Positions 1 through 9,987 of a DNA stretch of 64,000 nucleotides are shown here, piece after piece. The position numbers and the translations under genes were made by a program. The notes beneath the pieces were generated by a model. The model saw only the letters and a program-made list of their open reading frames with translations, was not told where the DNA came from and made no database searches. The stretch is from Vibrio gelatinilyticus. Lineage in GTDB: Bacteria > Pseudomonadota > Gammaproteobacteria > Enterobacterales > Vibrionaceae. The DNA is taken from NCBI RefSeq assembly GCF_022836845.1, contig NZ_JAJNNZ010000007.1, positions 124,001-188,000 on the forward strand, read 5' to 3'. Each line of letters begins with the position of its first letter. Positions within the stretch are counted from its first letter, which is position 1.

Positions 1-22
1 TCGAAACCCAAAATAATGTCAT
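1..22 (-). CDS. ccmI: CcmI N-terminus (partial, runs off window)
   Basis: Only the first seven codons are present. The ATG at 20-22 overlaps the TGA stop of ccmH (ATGA overlap) and reads MTLFWVS, which resembles the usual beginning of the membrane protein CcmI, the apocytochrome c chaperone of System I. The call rests on this short start and on its place right after ccmH. The rest of the gene lies outside the window. Confidence 0.55.
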
Positions 23-510
23 GACTCTTTATCTCCAGTCTTTGTATCATCAAGTAACGCTTTTAGCTTCGCTTCTTTTTCGTCATTCCAATCCGACGAA
101 TCAGCGTCCCCCTTCGGGCTTGTTTTACTGCGGCGACTGCGGGCAAAGATGATCCCAAAACCAACTAAGATGACACTGATTGGGCCTAGCCACAGTACTG
201 ATGTCGCAACAGTCAGAGGTGGGTTATAGGTAACAAAGTTGCCGTAGCGAGCAATCATATAATCTACAATCTCCTGCTTAGACTTGCCCTCTTTTGTCAT
301 CTCATAGACTTTTTGTCTTAAGTCTTGAGCAAGCTCTGCGTTGGAGTCACCAATCGTATTGTTTTGGCACTTAGGACAACGCAAAGTATTGCTTAAATCT
401 TTAAACTGCTGCTCCTGCTCTAGGTTTTCAAATTCATGCACCTCAATGGCGGCATTTGCTGTAAACCCAATAGCTAGCGAGACGAGCAGGGCTGATATCC
501 ATTTCATCAT
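19..510 (-). CDS. ccmH: Cytochrome c maturation protein CcmH (apocytochrome thiol reductase)
   Basis: CcmH works with CcmG in the periplasm to keep the CXXCH cysteines of apocytochrome c reduced before heme attachment. The 163-residue protein has an N-terminal signal segment (about residues 1-21), the family motif LRCPKCQ with the redox cysteines at about 45 and 48, and one membrane helix near 98-125 followed by a charged tail. It is the short form, without the fused TPR region found in E. coli CcmH, so a separate CcmI should follow, and the start of one does. Its start overlaps the end of ccmG by 4 bases, indicating translational coupling. Confidence 0.95.
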   Translation of the reverse strand: MMKWISALLVSLAIGFTANAAIEVHEFENLEQEQQFKDLSNTLRCPKCQNNTIGDSNAELAQDLRQKVYEMTKEGKSKQEIVDYMIARYGNFVTYNPPLTVATSVLWLGPISVILVGFGIIFARSRRSKTSPKGDADSSDWNDEKEAKLKALLDDTKTGDKES

Positions 511-1061
511 AACTTGGCATCCCCTAGCATTTTTTGATATTTAGGCTGTAGTGTATCGGCCCAGTTTCTTGCATTAACATCACCCACATGGCGATATTGA
601 ACAACACCATTAGCATCAATAAGAAAGGTCTCTGGGGCGCCATAAACACCGAGATCCAAACCTAACATCCCATTACCATCAAACAAATTGATCAAATAAG
701 GGTCGCCAAGCTCGTTGAGCCATTGAACCGCCTTTTTGCGATCATCTTTATAGTTCAACCCAATGATCTTGACACCATTGCTTGCCAGTTCATTCAAATA
801 TTGATGCTCGGCATAGCAAGTTGGACACCAAGTTGCCCAAACATTAAGAAGCAACGGCTCCCCCTTAAAAATATCCTGATCGTACAACTTGCCTTCTTCA
901 ATCAGGTCTTCAAGGCGAAACTCAGGTACTTGCTTACCAATCAATACTGATTCGAGCTTGGTCGGATCATCACCAGCAGAGTTCTTCCCCAGCTGGACGG
1001 CAAACACCGCGACAAGAACCAGAAACGCTACCAGAGGAACAAATAAAATCTTCTTATTCAT
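507..1061 (-). CDS. ccmG: Thiol:disulfide interchange protein CcmG/DsbE
   Basis: Membrane-anchored periplasmic thioredoxin-like reductase of the cytochrome c maturation pathway. The 184-residue protein has an N-terminal hydrophobic anchor (residues about 4-23), the active site WATWCPTC with cysteines at 79 and 82, and the GAPE loop near 141-144 containing the cis-proline of the thioredoxin fold. Both length and motif match the CcmG family. It overlaps ccmF and ccmH by 4 bases each, so the genes are tightly coupled in one operon. Confidence 0.96.
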   Translation of the reverse strand: MNKKILFVPLVAFLVLVAVFAVQLGKNSAGDDPTKLESVLIGKQVPEFRLEDLIEEGKLYDQDIFKGEPLLLNVWATWCPTCYAEHQYLNELASNGVKIIGLNYKDDRKKAVQWLNELGDPYLINLFDGNGMLGLDLGVYGAPETFLIDANGVVQYRHVGDVNARNWADTLQPKYQKMLGDAKL

Positions 1062-3022
1062 GAGTTTGACTCCTCTTTGTTAGCTGAGCTTCTGAAACGG
1101 TAACGCTTGTCACTAATCGAAATAATACCGCCGATAGACATCAACAGCGCCCCCAGCCAAATCCAACGAACAAACGGCTTGTAGTAAATACGTATGGCCC
1201 ATGCATCACCATCATCAAGACGCTCGCCCATAGCGATATACAAGTCACGTGTAATACCACGATCAATTGCTGCCTCTGTCATCATTGATTTCGCGGTGCG
1301 GTAGAATCGCTTCTCTGCGTGTAGCGTATTGATGTACTTACCGTCCTTCGTGATTTCGAAGTCTGCGATATAACCGTCGTAGTTTGGTCCATCACGATCT
1401 CGTAAACCAGAGAAGTAAAAATCGTAGTCTTCTATCTGGTAATGTTCACCCGGTGCCAACCTAACATCACGCTCAATGCTGTAGTTCTGCACCATCGCAA
1501 TACCTATAACTGTAACAGCCAATCCGATATGAGCTGTCATCATCGCCCAATGACTGCGCTGAAGCTTGGTAATGCCCGTAAAAAACGAATGTCTGTGAGT
1601 CGCACGTTCGTACAGCTCGAAACAGTGCATCGTGATGATCCAAATAGCCATCACCCAGCCGAGGAATGCAAGGCCAGTAAAGAATTCCGACAACAGGCTT
1701 ACAAATACGCCTGCTAATACAAGTGAAACCACACCTGATACGATCATCGGTTTAACAAGCGTTGAAAGCTTGTCGCGTTTCCAACGAATCAAGGGGCCTA
1801 TACCAATCAAGAAGGAAAATGGCACCATCAACCAGGTAAACAACATATTAAAGAATGGTGCTCCGATCGATACTGAGCCTAAGCCGATTTGCTTATGGAC
1901 CAATGGCAATAATGTGCCGACGAGAACCACAGCAAGAGCCGCCATCAATAGGATGTTGTTAGTGAGCAAAGCATTTTCACGAGAGATGAGATCAAACTTA
2001 CCTCGTACTCTTACCGATGACCCTTTCAATGCAAACAGTAGCAACGAACCACCGATAACAAAGACTAAGAAGCCAAGGATGAACATGCCGCGGGACGGAT
2101 CTGAAGCAAAAGCGTGAACCGACACCAAAATACCGGAGCGAACTAAGAAAGTACCCAGTAAGCTTAGTGAAAATGCAGATATCGCCAGAAGTACAGTCCA
2201 TGCTTTGAACGTACCGCGCTTTTCGGTAACCGCGAGCGAGTGCATGAGTGCCGTACCCGCTAGCCAAGGCATGAATGACGCATTTTCTACTGGATCCCAG
2301 AACCACCAGCCACCCCAGCCAAGTTCGTAATACGCCCACCAAGAGCCTAGTGCGATCCCCAAGGTAAGGAAAACCCAAGCTGCGATGGTCCAAGGTCGAG
2401 ACCAGCGAGCCCATGCGGTATCGAGTCGACCTGTCATCAATGATGCAATGGCGAAAGAAAACGCAACAGAAAACCCTACATAACCCATGTAAAGCATTGG
2501 AGGGTGAATGATCAAACCCGGGTCTTGTAGTAGAGGGTTAAGGTCACGCCCATCAACTGGGAAAAACGGTAATGTTCTCAAAAACGGGTTAGATGTCACG
2601 ATGATAAACAGCAAAAATCCGACCGTGATAAGCCCCATAACCGCAAGTACACGAGCAACAGATTCTTGAGGCATACCACGGCTGAATGTCGCGACGGCGA
2701 CTGTCCAAGCGGCTTGAATCAGCACCCAAAGAAGCAATGAACCTTCGTGAGCCCCCCAAACGGCCGTCAGCCTGTAATACCAAGGAAGCTGTGTGTTGGA
2801 GTTATTCGCAACGTACTCAAGCGTAAAATCGTTGGTATAAAACGCCCAAAGGAGAATTAGAAAAGACATAAGCATCAATAAGAACATCCCCCACGAAAGT
2901 GGGCGGGCAGTACTCATTAGCATGGTATTGTTTCGTGAGGCACCCACTAAAGGCAGGATACTCAATAACACGGCCAACCCTAACGAAACAATCAGAGCAA
3001 AATGGCCTATTTCAGCAATCAT
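1058..3022 (-). CDS. ccmF: Heme lyase subunit CcmF
   Basis: Large polytopic inner-membrane protein that, with CcmH and CcmI, attaches heme from holo-CcmE to apocytochrome c. It is 654 residues with many hydrophobic helices. The tryptophan-rich WWD heme-handling signature [15 protein letters not shown] is at about 236-250, and conserved histidines include the IIHPP motif near 173. Length is normal for the family. It overlaps ccmE upstream and ccmG downstream by 4 bases each. No frameshift or gap is seen. Confidence 0.97.
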   Translation of the reverse strand: MIAEIGHFALIVSLGLAVLLSILPLVGASRNNTMLMSTARPLSWGMFLLMLMSFLILLWAFYTNDFTLEYVANNSNTQLPWYYRLTAVWGAHEGSLLLWVLIQAAWTVAVATFSRGMPQESVARVLAVMGLITVGFLLFIIVTSNPFLRTLPFFPVDGRDLNPLLQDPGLIIHPPMLYMGYVGFSVAFSFAIASLMTGRLDTAWARWSRPWTIAAWVFLTLGIALGSWWAYYELGWGGWWFWDPVENASFMPWLAGTALMHSLAVTEKRGTFKAWTVLLAISAFSLSLLGTFLVRSGILVSVHAFASDPSRGMFILGFLVFVIGGSLLLFALKGSSVRVRGKFDLISRENALLTNNILLMAALAVVLVGTLLPLVHKQIGLGSVSIGAPFFNMLFTWLMVPFSFLIGIGPLIRWKRDKLSTLVKPMIVSGVVSLVLAGVFVSLLSEFFTGLAFLGWVMAIWIITMHCFELYERATHRHSFFTGITKLQRSHWAMMTAHIGLAVTVIGIAMVQNYSIERDVRLAPGEHYQIEDYDFYFSGLRDRDGPNYDGYIADFEITKDGKYINTLHAEKRFYRTAKSMMTEAAIDRGITRDLYIAMGERLDDGDAWAIRIYYKPFVRWIWLGALLMSIGGIISISDKRYRFRSSANKEESNS

Positions 3023-3504
3023 TGACCGCTTCCTTGTGTTTGTTCTGTCGAATATTGAAGCGGCTCGTGCGTTTTCTTCATGGCTTCGGCAACTTCAGAA
3101 GGCATATATTCTTCGTCATGCTTAGCAAGGACTTCAAAAGCTTCAATCGTTGTAGCGTCGGTTAGGACACCCTGAGCAACGATGCCTTGTCCCTCTCTAA
3201 ACAGGTCTGGCAAAATACCATCATAAACAATGGTCACTTTCGGACCGACATCGGCAAGATCAAAACTAACACGTAATGATTGCGGGTCGCGGCGTACCGA
3301 GCCTTCGACCACCATACCACCAATACGTAGGCGTTGTCCTACTTCAGGCTTAGCGCCATCTTGCTTGCCATAAACCAATTCCGTTGGCGTATAGAACAAA
3401 TCCATGTTTTGATTGAGTGCATAAAGGATAAGACCAATCGTTGCGCTCACACCGATAAAAATGGCTAGGATGACACCAAGCCTTTTCTTACGCCTAGGGT
3501 TCAT
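3019..3504 (-). CDS. ccmE: Heme chaperone CcmE
   Basis: CcmE covalently binds heme on the periplasmic face and passes it to CcmF. The 161-residue protein has a basic start followed by one membrane anchor (about residues 9-30) and a beta-barrel domain. The heme-binding motif HDEEY carries the covalent histidine at about 129 and the tyrosine at 133, as in gammaproteobacterial CcmE. The ATG overlaps the ccmD stop (ATGA), and a GGAG ribosome site lies 8 bases upstream of the start. Confidence 0.96.
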   Translation of the reverse strand: MNPRRKKRLGVILAIFIGVSATIGLILYALNQNMDLFYTPTELVYGKQDGAKPEVGQRLRIGGMVVEGSVRRDPQSLRVSFDLADVGPKVTIVYDGILPDLFREGQGIVAQGVLTDATTIEAFEVLAKHDEEYMPSEVAEAMKKTHEPLQYSTEQTQGSGQ

Positions 3505-3707
3505 AGTGTGTTCTCCATATTTTTTGCTGCTTCAATTCGAGCCTGTCTGTCCACTTTGGCCTGAACTTCCTTCAATAACTTTTTGCCACGCGACACACTT
3601 GATACCAGTAATATCAGCATCGATAAAAAGGTGATACCAAACGCTCCCCATACATAGGCCGCATAACCCCCCATTGCCAGGAAATCGCCAAACGATTCAA
3701 AATGCAT
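3501..3707 (-). CDS. ccmD: Heme exporter accessory protein CcmD
   Basis: Small single-span membrane protein that stabilises the CcmABC complex and is needed to release holo-CcmE. The 68 residues contain one hydrophobic helix (about 16-36) and a basic, lysine/arginine-rich cytoplasmic tail, which is the family pattern. It sits between ccmC and ccmE, 2 bases after the ccmC stop, and overlaps ccmE by 4 bases. Confidence 0.92.
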   Translation of the reverse strand: MHFESFGDFLAMGGYAAYVWGAFGITFLSMLILLVSSVSRGKKLLKEVQAKVDRQARIEAAKNMENTL

Positions 3708-3709
3708 GT

Positions 3710-4462
3710 TTAGTTCCCCTTATTTAGTTGCTTAGCAGCCAATTCGATAACCCATGGTCTGTGACCTTCTTTACTAATGATTTCGTTACGCAACCGTACC
3801 AACGTCAGTGCACCAAAGAAAAACGCGAAACCAAAAATATTTAATAACAAAGGCCAAAGCATGTCGCTTGAAATTGACGGTGCGTCAAATTTAGTGATCG
3901 TCGCGCCTTGATGAAGAGTGTTCCACCATTCAACAGAAAAGTGAATGATTGGTAAGTTAATCACACCAACAATAGCCAAAATCCCCGCCGCTTTCGCCGC
4001 CGTTTTCTGATCATCAAACGCGTGATAAAGGGCAATAACACCAAGATATAAGAAAAGAAGAATGAGCTCAGAGGTTAATCTCGCATCCCACACCCACCAA
4101 GCACCCCACATAGGTTTGCCCCATACCGCTCCAGTCAATAGGGCAATAAAGGTAAAAACGGCGCCAATAGGAGCCATGGCCAATGCGGCTAAGCTCGACA
4201 ACCGGATTTGCCAAACAAGCCCGATGAATGCTGCAATCGCCATAGACATATAAGCACCCATTGACCAGATGGCCGATGGTACGTGTATGTATATGATTCG
4301 GAAGCTATCGCCTTGTTGATAATCCGACGGGGCAAAGGCTAGCCCCCATGTGGTACCAATAGCCAGACACGCTAATGCAAGTAAAGAAAACCAAGGCAAC
4401 AAGCGACCACACAACTGATAGGTGGTCTCTGCTTTTGCATAAGGATGGAGCCATTTCCACAT
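3710..4462 (-). CDS. ccmC: Heme export/handling protein CcmC
   Basis: Six-helix inner-membrane protein that loads heme onto CcmE. The WWD signature WGKPMWGAWWVWDAR is at about 114-128 and a conserved histidine is near 60. I chose the ATG at 4462 because MWKWLHPY resembles the start of E. coli CcmC, giving 250 residues. The frame stays open upstream to a TTG at 4495, but that would add an uncharacteristic extension. About 95 bases separate it from ccmB. They include no obvious terminator, so the operon probably continues. Confidence 0.95.
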   Translation of the reverse strand: MWKWLHPYAKAETTYQLCGRLLPWFSLLALACLAIGTTWGLAFAPSDYQQGDSFRIIYIHVPSAIWSMGAYMSMAIAAFIGLVWQIRLSSLAALAMAPIGAVFTFIALLTGAVWGKPMWGAWWVWDARLTSELILLFLYLGVIALYHAFDDQKTAAKAAGILAIVGVINLPIIHFSVEWWNTLHQGATITKFDAPSISSDMLWPLLLNIFGFAFFFGALTLVRLRNEIISKEGHRPWVIELAAKQLNKGN

Positions 4463-4556
4463 GTTAGTACTCACTCTGTATTCAACATTGTTCAATTTAA
4501 CTAAGTCCTATGACCTAGCATTTAGCTAGTCACGCCAACTTTTATGTTATTTATTA

Positions 4557-5225
4557 TTAGTTTACGCTAACCCGCAATGCTGCTGATATCGCAAACGGTG
4601 TTAGCGTCATTGCTCCTGCCAACATCGCACCTAACAGGGCCAACTGACCGTTATACGTAACACCAAGGGATGCCGCATCAATTGCAGACGTTGCAAAAAT
4701 CAAAATAGGGATATACAACGGCAGCACGAGTAGGCTCAGCAGCACCCCGCCCTTTTGTAACCCTACTGTAAGAGCAACGCCAATTGCCCCCACAAAACTC
4801 AACGTTGGTGTTCCAACCAACAAGGTCAACACAACAGCAAACCAAGTATCAAAATTTAGCGATAATAGTATTGCCAATAAAGGACTGATCAAGATTAATG
4901 GTAACCCCGTCAATATCCAGTGAGCAATAATCTTTGACATGACCACCAATTGCAGCGGGATGGGCATTAGCATCATTTGCTCTAGAGAACCGTCTTGGAA
5001 GTCATCACGAAACAATCGTTCCAGTGACAAAAGTGCCGCTAGCAACGCCGCCACCCATACAATTCCCGCAGAAATTCTCGCCAATAAATTCGGATCAGGA
5101 CCAATGCTTAAAGGAAATAGCGTGATGACGATAATGAAAAACCACAGTGGATTGAATATATCCGCTTGGCGGCGAAAGGCAATCAAAAGCTCTCTACGAA
5201 TGATGGTCGTCATAGATGCGATCAT
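4557..5225 (-). CDS. ccmB: Heme exporter membrane subunit CcmB
   Basis: Integral-membrane subunit of the CcmAB ABC transporter, which powers release of holo-CcmE from CcmC. The 222-residue protein has about six hydrophobic segments and the conserved early segment NPLWFFIIVITLFPLSIGP near 25-43. A strong ribosome site (GGAGG, 5 bases before the ATG at 5225) supports this start. The gene begins directly after the ccmA stop. Confidence 0.95.
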   Translation of the reverse strand: MIASMTTIIRRELLIAFRRQADIFNPLWFFIIVITLFPLSIGPDPNLLARISAGIVWVAALLAALLSLERLFRDDFQDGSLEQMMLMPIPLQLVVMSKIIAHWILTGLPLILISPLLAILLSLNFDTWFAVVLTLLVGTPTLSFVGAIGVALTVGLQKGGVLLSLLVLPLYIPILIFATSAIDAASLGVTYNGQLALLGAMLAGAMTLTPFAISAALRVSVN

Positions 5226-5226
5226 T

Positions 5227-5844
5227 TTAGCCTCCTAACTTGATTTTTTTGAGTGCCGGATTGTTACTAAACATATCTTGGTGGGTTGTTAAAAGAACAA
5301 TCCCCCCTTGCGTTGTATGTTTAAGAAACAACGCTTCCAACACCTTTACACCCTGCTTGTCGATGGCCGTGAGTGGCTCATCGAGGATCCACAGTGTTTT
5401 TTCACTTAACCACAGACGGGCTAATGCTACTCGGCGTTGCTGACCTGCAGACAGTTGAGACACTGGGACATCTTCTCTTCCGGCAAGGCCAACTTGAGTC
5501 AACGCCTGGAAAATGTCATCTTTTGATGTAGTAGGGGCGTGAATGGCTTGATAGAACTGCAGGTTTTCAAAAGCGGTCAATTCTCGTTTTACACCTGTTT
5601 GATGACCGAGGAACAGCAGGTCCTGATGAAACTCTTCACGACTAGATTCAATTCTTTCACCGTTCCAACAAATCTCGCCGTCATCCTTATCACCAAGTCC
5701 TGCGATAATTCTCATCAGCGTGGTTTTGCCAGTACCGTTTCGACCTTCAATCTGAACCAGATCGCCGGTCGTCAGTGAAAAAGATAGGTTTTCGAATAAA
5801 ACTCGCTCATCTCGAATGGCGGTCAGGTTGGTTACTTCTAACAT
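5227..5844 (-). CDS. ccmA: Heme exporter ATP-binding subunit CcmA
   Basis: ATPase of the CcmAB transporter. The 205-residue protein has Walker [11 protein letters not shown] at about 34-43, the ABC signature [14 protein letters not shown] beginning near 131 and Walker B LWILDEP near 151-157. It is a compact single nucleotide-binding domain of normal length for CcmA. It is the first gene of the ccm operon. The 206-base gap upstream separates it from the chemotaxis genes and holds the operon's probable promoter region. Confidence 0.96.
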   Translation of the reverse strand: MLEVTNLTAIRDERVLFENLSFSLTTGDLVQIEGRNGTGKTTLMRIIAGLGDKDDGEICWNGERIESSREEFHQDLLFLGHQTGVKRELTAFENLQFYQAIHAPTTSKDDIFQALTQVGLAGREDVPVSQLSAGQQRRVALARLWLSEKTLWILDEPLTAIDKQGVKVLEALFLKHTTQGGIVLLTTHQDMFSNNPALKKIKLGG

Positions 5845-5894
5845 TCCGTATCATTTTGGGGCGAAGGGACGATTATCTTACCATAGGGAGAGCG

Positions 5895-5908
5895 TTGAGA
5901 AAGCTCAA
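5895..5908. promoter_or_regulatory. FNR-like palindrome upstream of ccmA (tentative)
   Basis: TTGAG-AAAG-CTCAA is a perfect 5-4-5 palindrome close to the FNR box (TTGAT-N4-ATCAA). It lies about 50 bases upstream of ccmA. AT-rich hexamers that could be a -10 element lie at 5872-5880 on the minus strand. FNR is known to control the ccm operon of E. coli. Here both half-sites deviate at one base, and the spacing to the -10 candidates is not ideal. Confidence 0.25.
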
Positions 5909-6050
5909 TGATATTACCCGTGTCACGAAACTTGGTATGAAATGTCAAATATCTATATTCGAGTAGATAACCGTACCCCAAAAGAGGTAGTTAAGATGAA
6001 AAGTTTTCTTGTTTTTTAACTAGTTACACTCAAAACTTGTAAATATTTTG

Positions 6051-6554
6051 TTACTTAATTCGCTGTGAGAAGTCAGGCTTATTTTTCACCTGGCGTCTGC
6101 TTGGGATGTTTTGGCCTTGCAACGGCGGCACTTTTTCTTTGCCAACGATTTTGTTTTGTAATGACATCATGAGTTCGGCTTCAGCCTTGGGTAATTCACA
6201 TTCTTCGATTAACTCATTCAAGCCCGCCCCAAGTTTTACCATTTTACTGGCGCGCGTGTATAAACGACCGTCGTTATCAATGTTTTCAAGCTCTGACACA
6301 CGTTCGGTTAGATGTTGAATTAACTCTTGTTGTTCAGTGACTCTCTGTCCTAAACCCACCAAAACGGAGCGCACCTCAAGCAATTGCTTATTGCACTTAT
6401 CCAACTCTTTTTCTGTAGTACGGTGATTTTGACGCAGAGCATTGATCAGTCGTCGGTTAGCGCGATTTAAGCTCAGTAACCAAACTAACCCGACAAAGGT
6501 AATTAACGCCCCTATCCACAATAGAGGCGAATCAATCGGTAAGGATTCTAGCAT
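6051..6554 (-). CDS. DUF2802 family membrane-anchored coiled-coil protein
   Basis: Function unknown. The protein (167 residues from this start) has one N-terminal membrane helix (about 10-27), a long predicted coiled coil with a leucine heptad pattern (about 30-85) and a C-terminal helical region (ASKMVKLGAGLNELIEECEL) in which DUF2802 proteins are conserved. I chose the ATG at 6554 because it overlaps the cheW stop (TAATG). An upstream ATG at 6578 is also open. A gene of this kind ends the che operon in vibrios, which suggests but does not prove a link to chemotaxis arrays or the pole. Confidence 0.75.
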   Translation of the reverse strand: MLESLPIDSPLLWIGALITFVGLVWLLSLNRANRRLINALRQNHRTTEKELDKCNKQLLEVRSVLVGLGQRVTEQQELIQHLTERVSELENIDNDGRLYTRASKMVKLGAGLNELIEECELPKAEAELMMSLQNKIVGKEKVPPLQGQNIPSRRQVKNKPDFSQRIK

Positions 6555-7048
6555 TATAGGTACGCCATTTCGTCCCATTCGTCTTCAGAAAGCAACTTGT
6601 TGAGATCTACTAGGATCAGAAGTTTGCCTTCTCGGTTACTTACACCCTGAATGAACTTAGCACTTTCGTCTGTGCCCACGCTTGGTGTTGTATCAATTTC
6701 CGATGACCGCAGGTAAACCACTTCGGCTACGCTGTCAACTAAAATACCAATAACTTGACGTTCAGATTCAATGACGATGATGCGTGTATTGTCAGTAATG
6801 TCGCCGGGCATTAAACCAAAGCGAGAACGAGTATCGATGACAGTGACAACATTACCACGCAGATTGATGATGCCGAGTACGTAATCCGGCGCTCCTGGCA
6901 CAGGTGCAATCTCGGTATAACGCAGTACTTCACGTACTTGCATTACGTTAATGCCATAAGTCTCATCTTCTAGCTGAAACGTTACCCATTGAAGAACTTC
7001 ATCGTTGGCCTGTTCTTTCCTGACTTCAATATCCATTGTTTGAGACAT
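6554..7048 (-). CDS. cheW: Chemotaxis coupling protein CheW
   Basis: CheW is the scaffold that couples the kinase CheA to chemoreceptors. The 164-residue protein is a single CheW domain (about 17-155) with the conserved stretches YGINVMQVREVLRY and VLGIINLRGNVVTVIDTR. It follows parP by 63 bases and is coupled to the DUF2802 gene. Its length is normal. Confidence 0.96.
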   Translation of the reverse strand: MSQTMDIEVRKEQANDEVLQWVTFQLEDETYGINVMQVREVLRYTEIAPVPGAPDYVLGIINLRGNVVTVIDTRSRFGLMPGDITDNTRIIVIESERQVIGILVDSVAEVVYLRSSEIDTTPSVGTDESAKFIQGVSNREGKLLILVDLNKLLSEDEWDEMAYL

Positions 7049-7111
7049 AGTTTTCCTCTCAACGTCACAGTGACTTCATTGTACGGTGCCAATTCAGCAC
7101 CAGATAAAATA

Positions 7112-8104
7112 TTAATGCTGAAGCGATGTTACATCTAAACCTGCATTCAACATAGTGATTAGTTCATCGGTATGGACTAACGCACACATTTGCTCTTTTA
7201 CCATACCTGCCAACCATGGGCGTTTGCCTGCTTTTTCACGCCAACGTACCGCTTCGGGTGACAATGTTTCTGTTCCTTTTAGTTCGGTTGACGCTAAACC
7301 CCAATTACTTTCACCTAACATAACGATGAATTCATAATGTTCTCTATGCTCATCATCGGTGAGTTTATCAGGCATGACCCACCTTGCCGTATCAACCACG
7401 TCGAATTGATTTTCTCGGCTAGATTGCAAGCCTAAGTACCAACCTGGTCGACCTATAAGATGACTTACCTCACCAAGTTTATGGATGCCGCCAAGCTCAT
7501 CAAGGGGCACGGCGAACGTCACACCATTAACGTCAAAATAGAGAACTTGAAAACCTTCCGTGCGTTCACCATTCTTCCACGTTGATTCAACCGATTCTGT
7601 TTCAACCTGTAACTCCGCTTCATGCGAAGATTCAGTTTGGATCTCACTTTGGTGTAGACTAGTGTCTATTGGCTCTATTTCAACCTTTGCTTCAATCGTT
7701 GGCCGCGTATCTATTTCAACCGCCCATTCTTGGATCTCTTCAGTTTGAGTAGTCACAGTAGTAGCGTCAACGACTGGTTCAGCTTGTACTTGCGCAGGCT
7801 CTAGACCACTGAATAAGCGTTGTAAGCTTTCAAGGTTTGGCGACTCTTTAGGTTCCACGACCATAGAAGGGGACGACAGCTCTTCCACTGGCTTGGCAAT
7901 TTGTCGCTCTACTTCAACGGTTGGTTCTTCAAACTCACAAGGTTGCAACTCTGGCTCGGAGCTTGGTAAACCGCTGGTATCATCTTCTCGCTGAACCTTG
8001 AGTTGTGGCTCATCGATATCAGCTTCAGGTTCTAGATCCAATAACGCAGTGAAGTAATCCTCAAGCGCCTGCTCACTTGAAAGTGCTGAATGCTCAGTCG
8101 CCAT
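7112..8104 (-). CDS. parP: ParP: CheW-like polar array-stabilising protein
   Basis: Vibrio ParP ties chemotaxis signalling arrays to the polar ATPase ParC and stops CheA leaving the array. The 330-residue protein has a long acidic, Glu/Pro-rich and probably disordered N-terminal half (about 1-180), then a CheW-like array-integration domain (about 185-320, starting FQVLYFDVNGVTFAVPLDEL). It overlaps parC by 11 bases. The call rests on domain plan and on the parC-parP order next to cheB and cheW. Confidence 0.88.
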   Translation of the reverse strand: MATEHSALSSEQALEDYFTALLDLEPEADIDEPQLKVQREDDTSGLPSSEPELQPCEFEEPTVEVERQIAKPVEELSSPSMVVEPKESPNLESLQRLFSGLEPAQVQAEPVVDATTVTTQTEEIQEWAVEIDTRPTIEAKVEIEPIDTSLHQSEIQTESSHEAELQVETESVESTWKNGERTEGFQVLYFDVNGVTFAVPLDELGGIHKLGEVSHLIGRPGWYLGLQSSRENQFDVVDTARWVMPDKLTDDEHREHYEFIVMLGESNWGLASTELKGTETLSPEAVRWREKAGKRPWLAGMVKEQMCALVHTDELITMLNAGLDVTSLQH

Positions 8105-8873
8105 CGATCATTAACCTCTCTAGGTACGTCAATAACTGTTTATAAGCGAAGACCCCACGACTACCTGATGCAAAGTGGGAAGCCGGCATGTGTTTTAAGC
8201 TTGCGTCTCTAAACTTAGTATCGACTGGAACTGCACTACTCCAGACTTGAGTTGGATAATCTTTTTTCAATTGAGTCAATGTCTGTAATGATGCACGGGT
8301 CCGTTTGTCATACATGGTCGGTACGATAGTAATTTTAAACGGGCGCTGCCGTGACTTTTGCATAATGGCTAAAGTTCGAACCATACGCTCTAGACCCTTC
8401 ATTGCTAAAAACTCTGTTTGAACTGGGATCAAAATTCGATCGCTTGCCGCTAACGCGTTCACCATCATGACGCCCAAAATTGGTGGACAATCAATAAGCA
8501 CATAGTCGTAATGTTCGCGCAATGCTAGCAGCGCACGCTTCAAAATGAGCCCCATTCCACTGCGGTTGCCCATGACGCGATCGAGTGTGGCCAATGACAT
8601 GTGGGCCGGCATCAAATCTATATTGTCAATCTGGGTTTGCAAAATCAACGGACTAATTTGTGGCTGATTAAAGTCTTTCAACTGAAAGAGGTCAAACAGA
8701 CTTTTGTCGAGATTATCAGAATCAAAACCAAGGTAGGTAGTTAACGAGGCATGGGGATCGGTGTCAATGAGCAGTACACGATGCCCCTTTTGACTTAATA
8801 GACCCGCTAGAGTCACTGTTGACGTAGTTTTTCCTACCCCACCTTTTTGGTTTGCTACACTCCAAACTATCAT
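8094..8873 (-). CDS. parC: ParC: ParA/MinD-type ATPase for polar chemotaxis array placement
   Basis: ParA-like ATPase that directs chemotaxis proteins to the cell pole in vibrios. The 259-residue protein has the deviant Walker A motif [10 protein letters not shown] at about 10-19, a switch [10 protein letters not shown] near 38-46 and the Walker B-like DYVLIDCPP near 130. It lies between cheB and parP, overlapping cheB by 4 bases (ATGA). It differs from FlhG (14141-15040), which is also MinD-like but sits next to flhF. Confidence 0.9.
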   Translation of the reverse strand: MIVWSVANQKGGVGKTTSTVTLAGLLSQKGHRVLLIDTDPHASLTTYLGFDSDNLDKSLFDLFQLKDFNQPQISPLILQTQIDNIDLMPAHMSLATLDRVMGNRSGMGLILKRALLALREHYDYVLIDCPPILGVMMVNALAASDRILIPVQTEFLAMKGLERMVRTLAIMQKSRQRPFKITIVPTMYDKRTRASLQTLTQLKKDYPTQVWSSAVPVDTKFRDASLKHMPASHFASGSRGVFAYKQLLTYLERLMIDGD

Positions 8874-9976
8874 CGTGACCTCTTAAGCTCGATTAAAACA
8901 CGTTCGGCGACTCTATCTAACGGAAGATCTTCTGTGGAAATGCCTGCTTTAGCAACAGCTTGAGGCATACCATAAACCACGCAACTCTCTTCGTCTTGTG
9001 CCCACACCGTTGACCCTGAAGACTTTAACATACGAGCACCTTCCCGGCCGTCGGCACCCATACCGGTCAATACTATCGAAAGCACTTTGTCTTGATAGAT
9101 CTTCGCTGCGGAGCCAAATGTGACATCGACGGAAGGCTTGTAGTTCATTCTTTCGCCGCCATCAATAATGCGAATTTTGCAATTCGACGCACGCCCTTCA
9201 AGCATCATCTGCATACCACCTGGCGCCAAATAAGCAACACCAGGCTTGAGTACATCACCGTCGGCGGCTTCTTTAACGGTAATATTACAAAGTGAATTCA
9301 AACGGCTCGCAAATGCAGCGGTAAAGGTCGCTGGCATATGTTGAACCAGTAGAATTGGATGCGGATAGTTCGCTGGAAACTGTGTCAGTATTTTCTGCAG
9401 TGCAACTGGACCACCGGTGGATGTACCGATTGCCGTCAGTTGGTAAGACTTTCCTGATGCCCGGTAACGAGAACTTGGAGCTCGCGATGCTAAGGGCTCA
9501 ACACGGTTAGCGGTTGTAGGTCGGCTTTGCGTTGTGGCAGCAGCCCTTACAGGAGGAGCACTGCGTCTTAATAACCCACGACGTGCGGCAATCTGCAATA
9601 CACGCTGCTGTAATTGAGCTGTCGCTTCTTCTTTGTTGCGGGCAATATCTTCAAACTTCTTGGGTAAGAAATCCAGAGCGCCAGCTTCCAATGCATCGAG
9701 TGTCGCTTTCGCACCTTCTTGAGTCAGGGATGAAAACATCAGAATGGGTGTTGGTATGGCTGCCATAATCTCGCGGACTGCTGTGATGCCATCCATAACA
9801 GGCATCTCAATATCCATGGTGATGACATCTGGTTTTAACTTTAGAGCCTTCTCGACAGCATCTTTACCATTGATAGCGACATCAATGACCTCTAATCTCG
9901 GAGCACCATTAATGATGTCACTGACCCTGCGACGGAAAAAACTTGAATCATCGACGACCAATACTCGTATTGACAT
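8870..9976 (-). CDS. cheB: Chemotaxis methylesterase/deamidase CheB
   Basis: CheB removes methyl groups from receptor glutamates and deamidates glutamines; it is activated by CheA phosphorylation. The 368-residue protein has an N-terminal receiver domain (phospho-acceptor Asp at about 55 in TMDIEMP), a linker rich in Arg/Ala/Pro/Ser, and a C-terminal esterase domain with the catalytic Ser in GTSTGGP (about 186), His in QHMP (about 213) and Asp in GMGADG (about 309). It follows cheA by 11 bases. Confidence 0.97.
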   Translation of the reverse strand: MSIRVLVVDDSSFFRRRVSDIINGAPRLEVIDVAINGKDAVEKALKLKPDVITMDIEMPVMDGITAVREIMAAIPTPILMFSSLTQEGAKATLDALEAGALDFLPKKFEDIARNKEEATAQLQQRVLQIAARRGLLRRSAPPVRAAATTQSRPTTANRVEPLASRAPSSRYRASGKSYQLTAIGTSTGGPVALQKILTQFPANYPHPILLVQHMPATFTAAFASRLNSLCNITVKEAADGDVLKPGVAYLAPGGMQMMLEGRASNCKIRIIDGGERMNYKPSVDVTFGSAAKIYQDKVLSIVLTGMGADGREGARMLKSSGSTVWAQDEESCVVYGMPQAVAKAGISTEDLPLDRVAERVLIELKRSR

Positions 9977-9987
9977 ACTCTTCCTTT

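Noticed and set aside
1632..2117. 161-codon plus-strand frame opposite ccmF
   Set aside because: Lies wholly within ccmF, lacks a ribosome site and has no recognisable motif, so it is a shadow of the real gene.
7056..7104. GG-N10-GC pattern upstream of cheW (minus strand)
   Set aside because: The -24 and -12 flanks do not match (no TGGCA, no TTGC). Such spacing alone occurs by chance about once per 256 positions, and cheW is already in the flhA-che operon.
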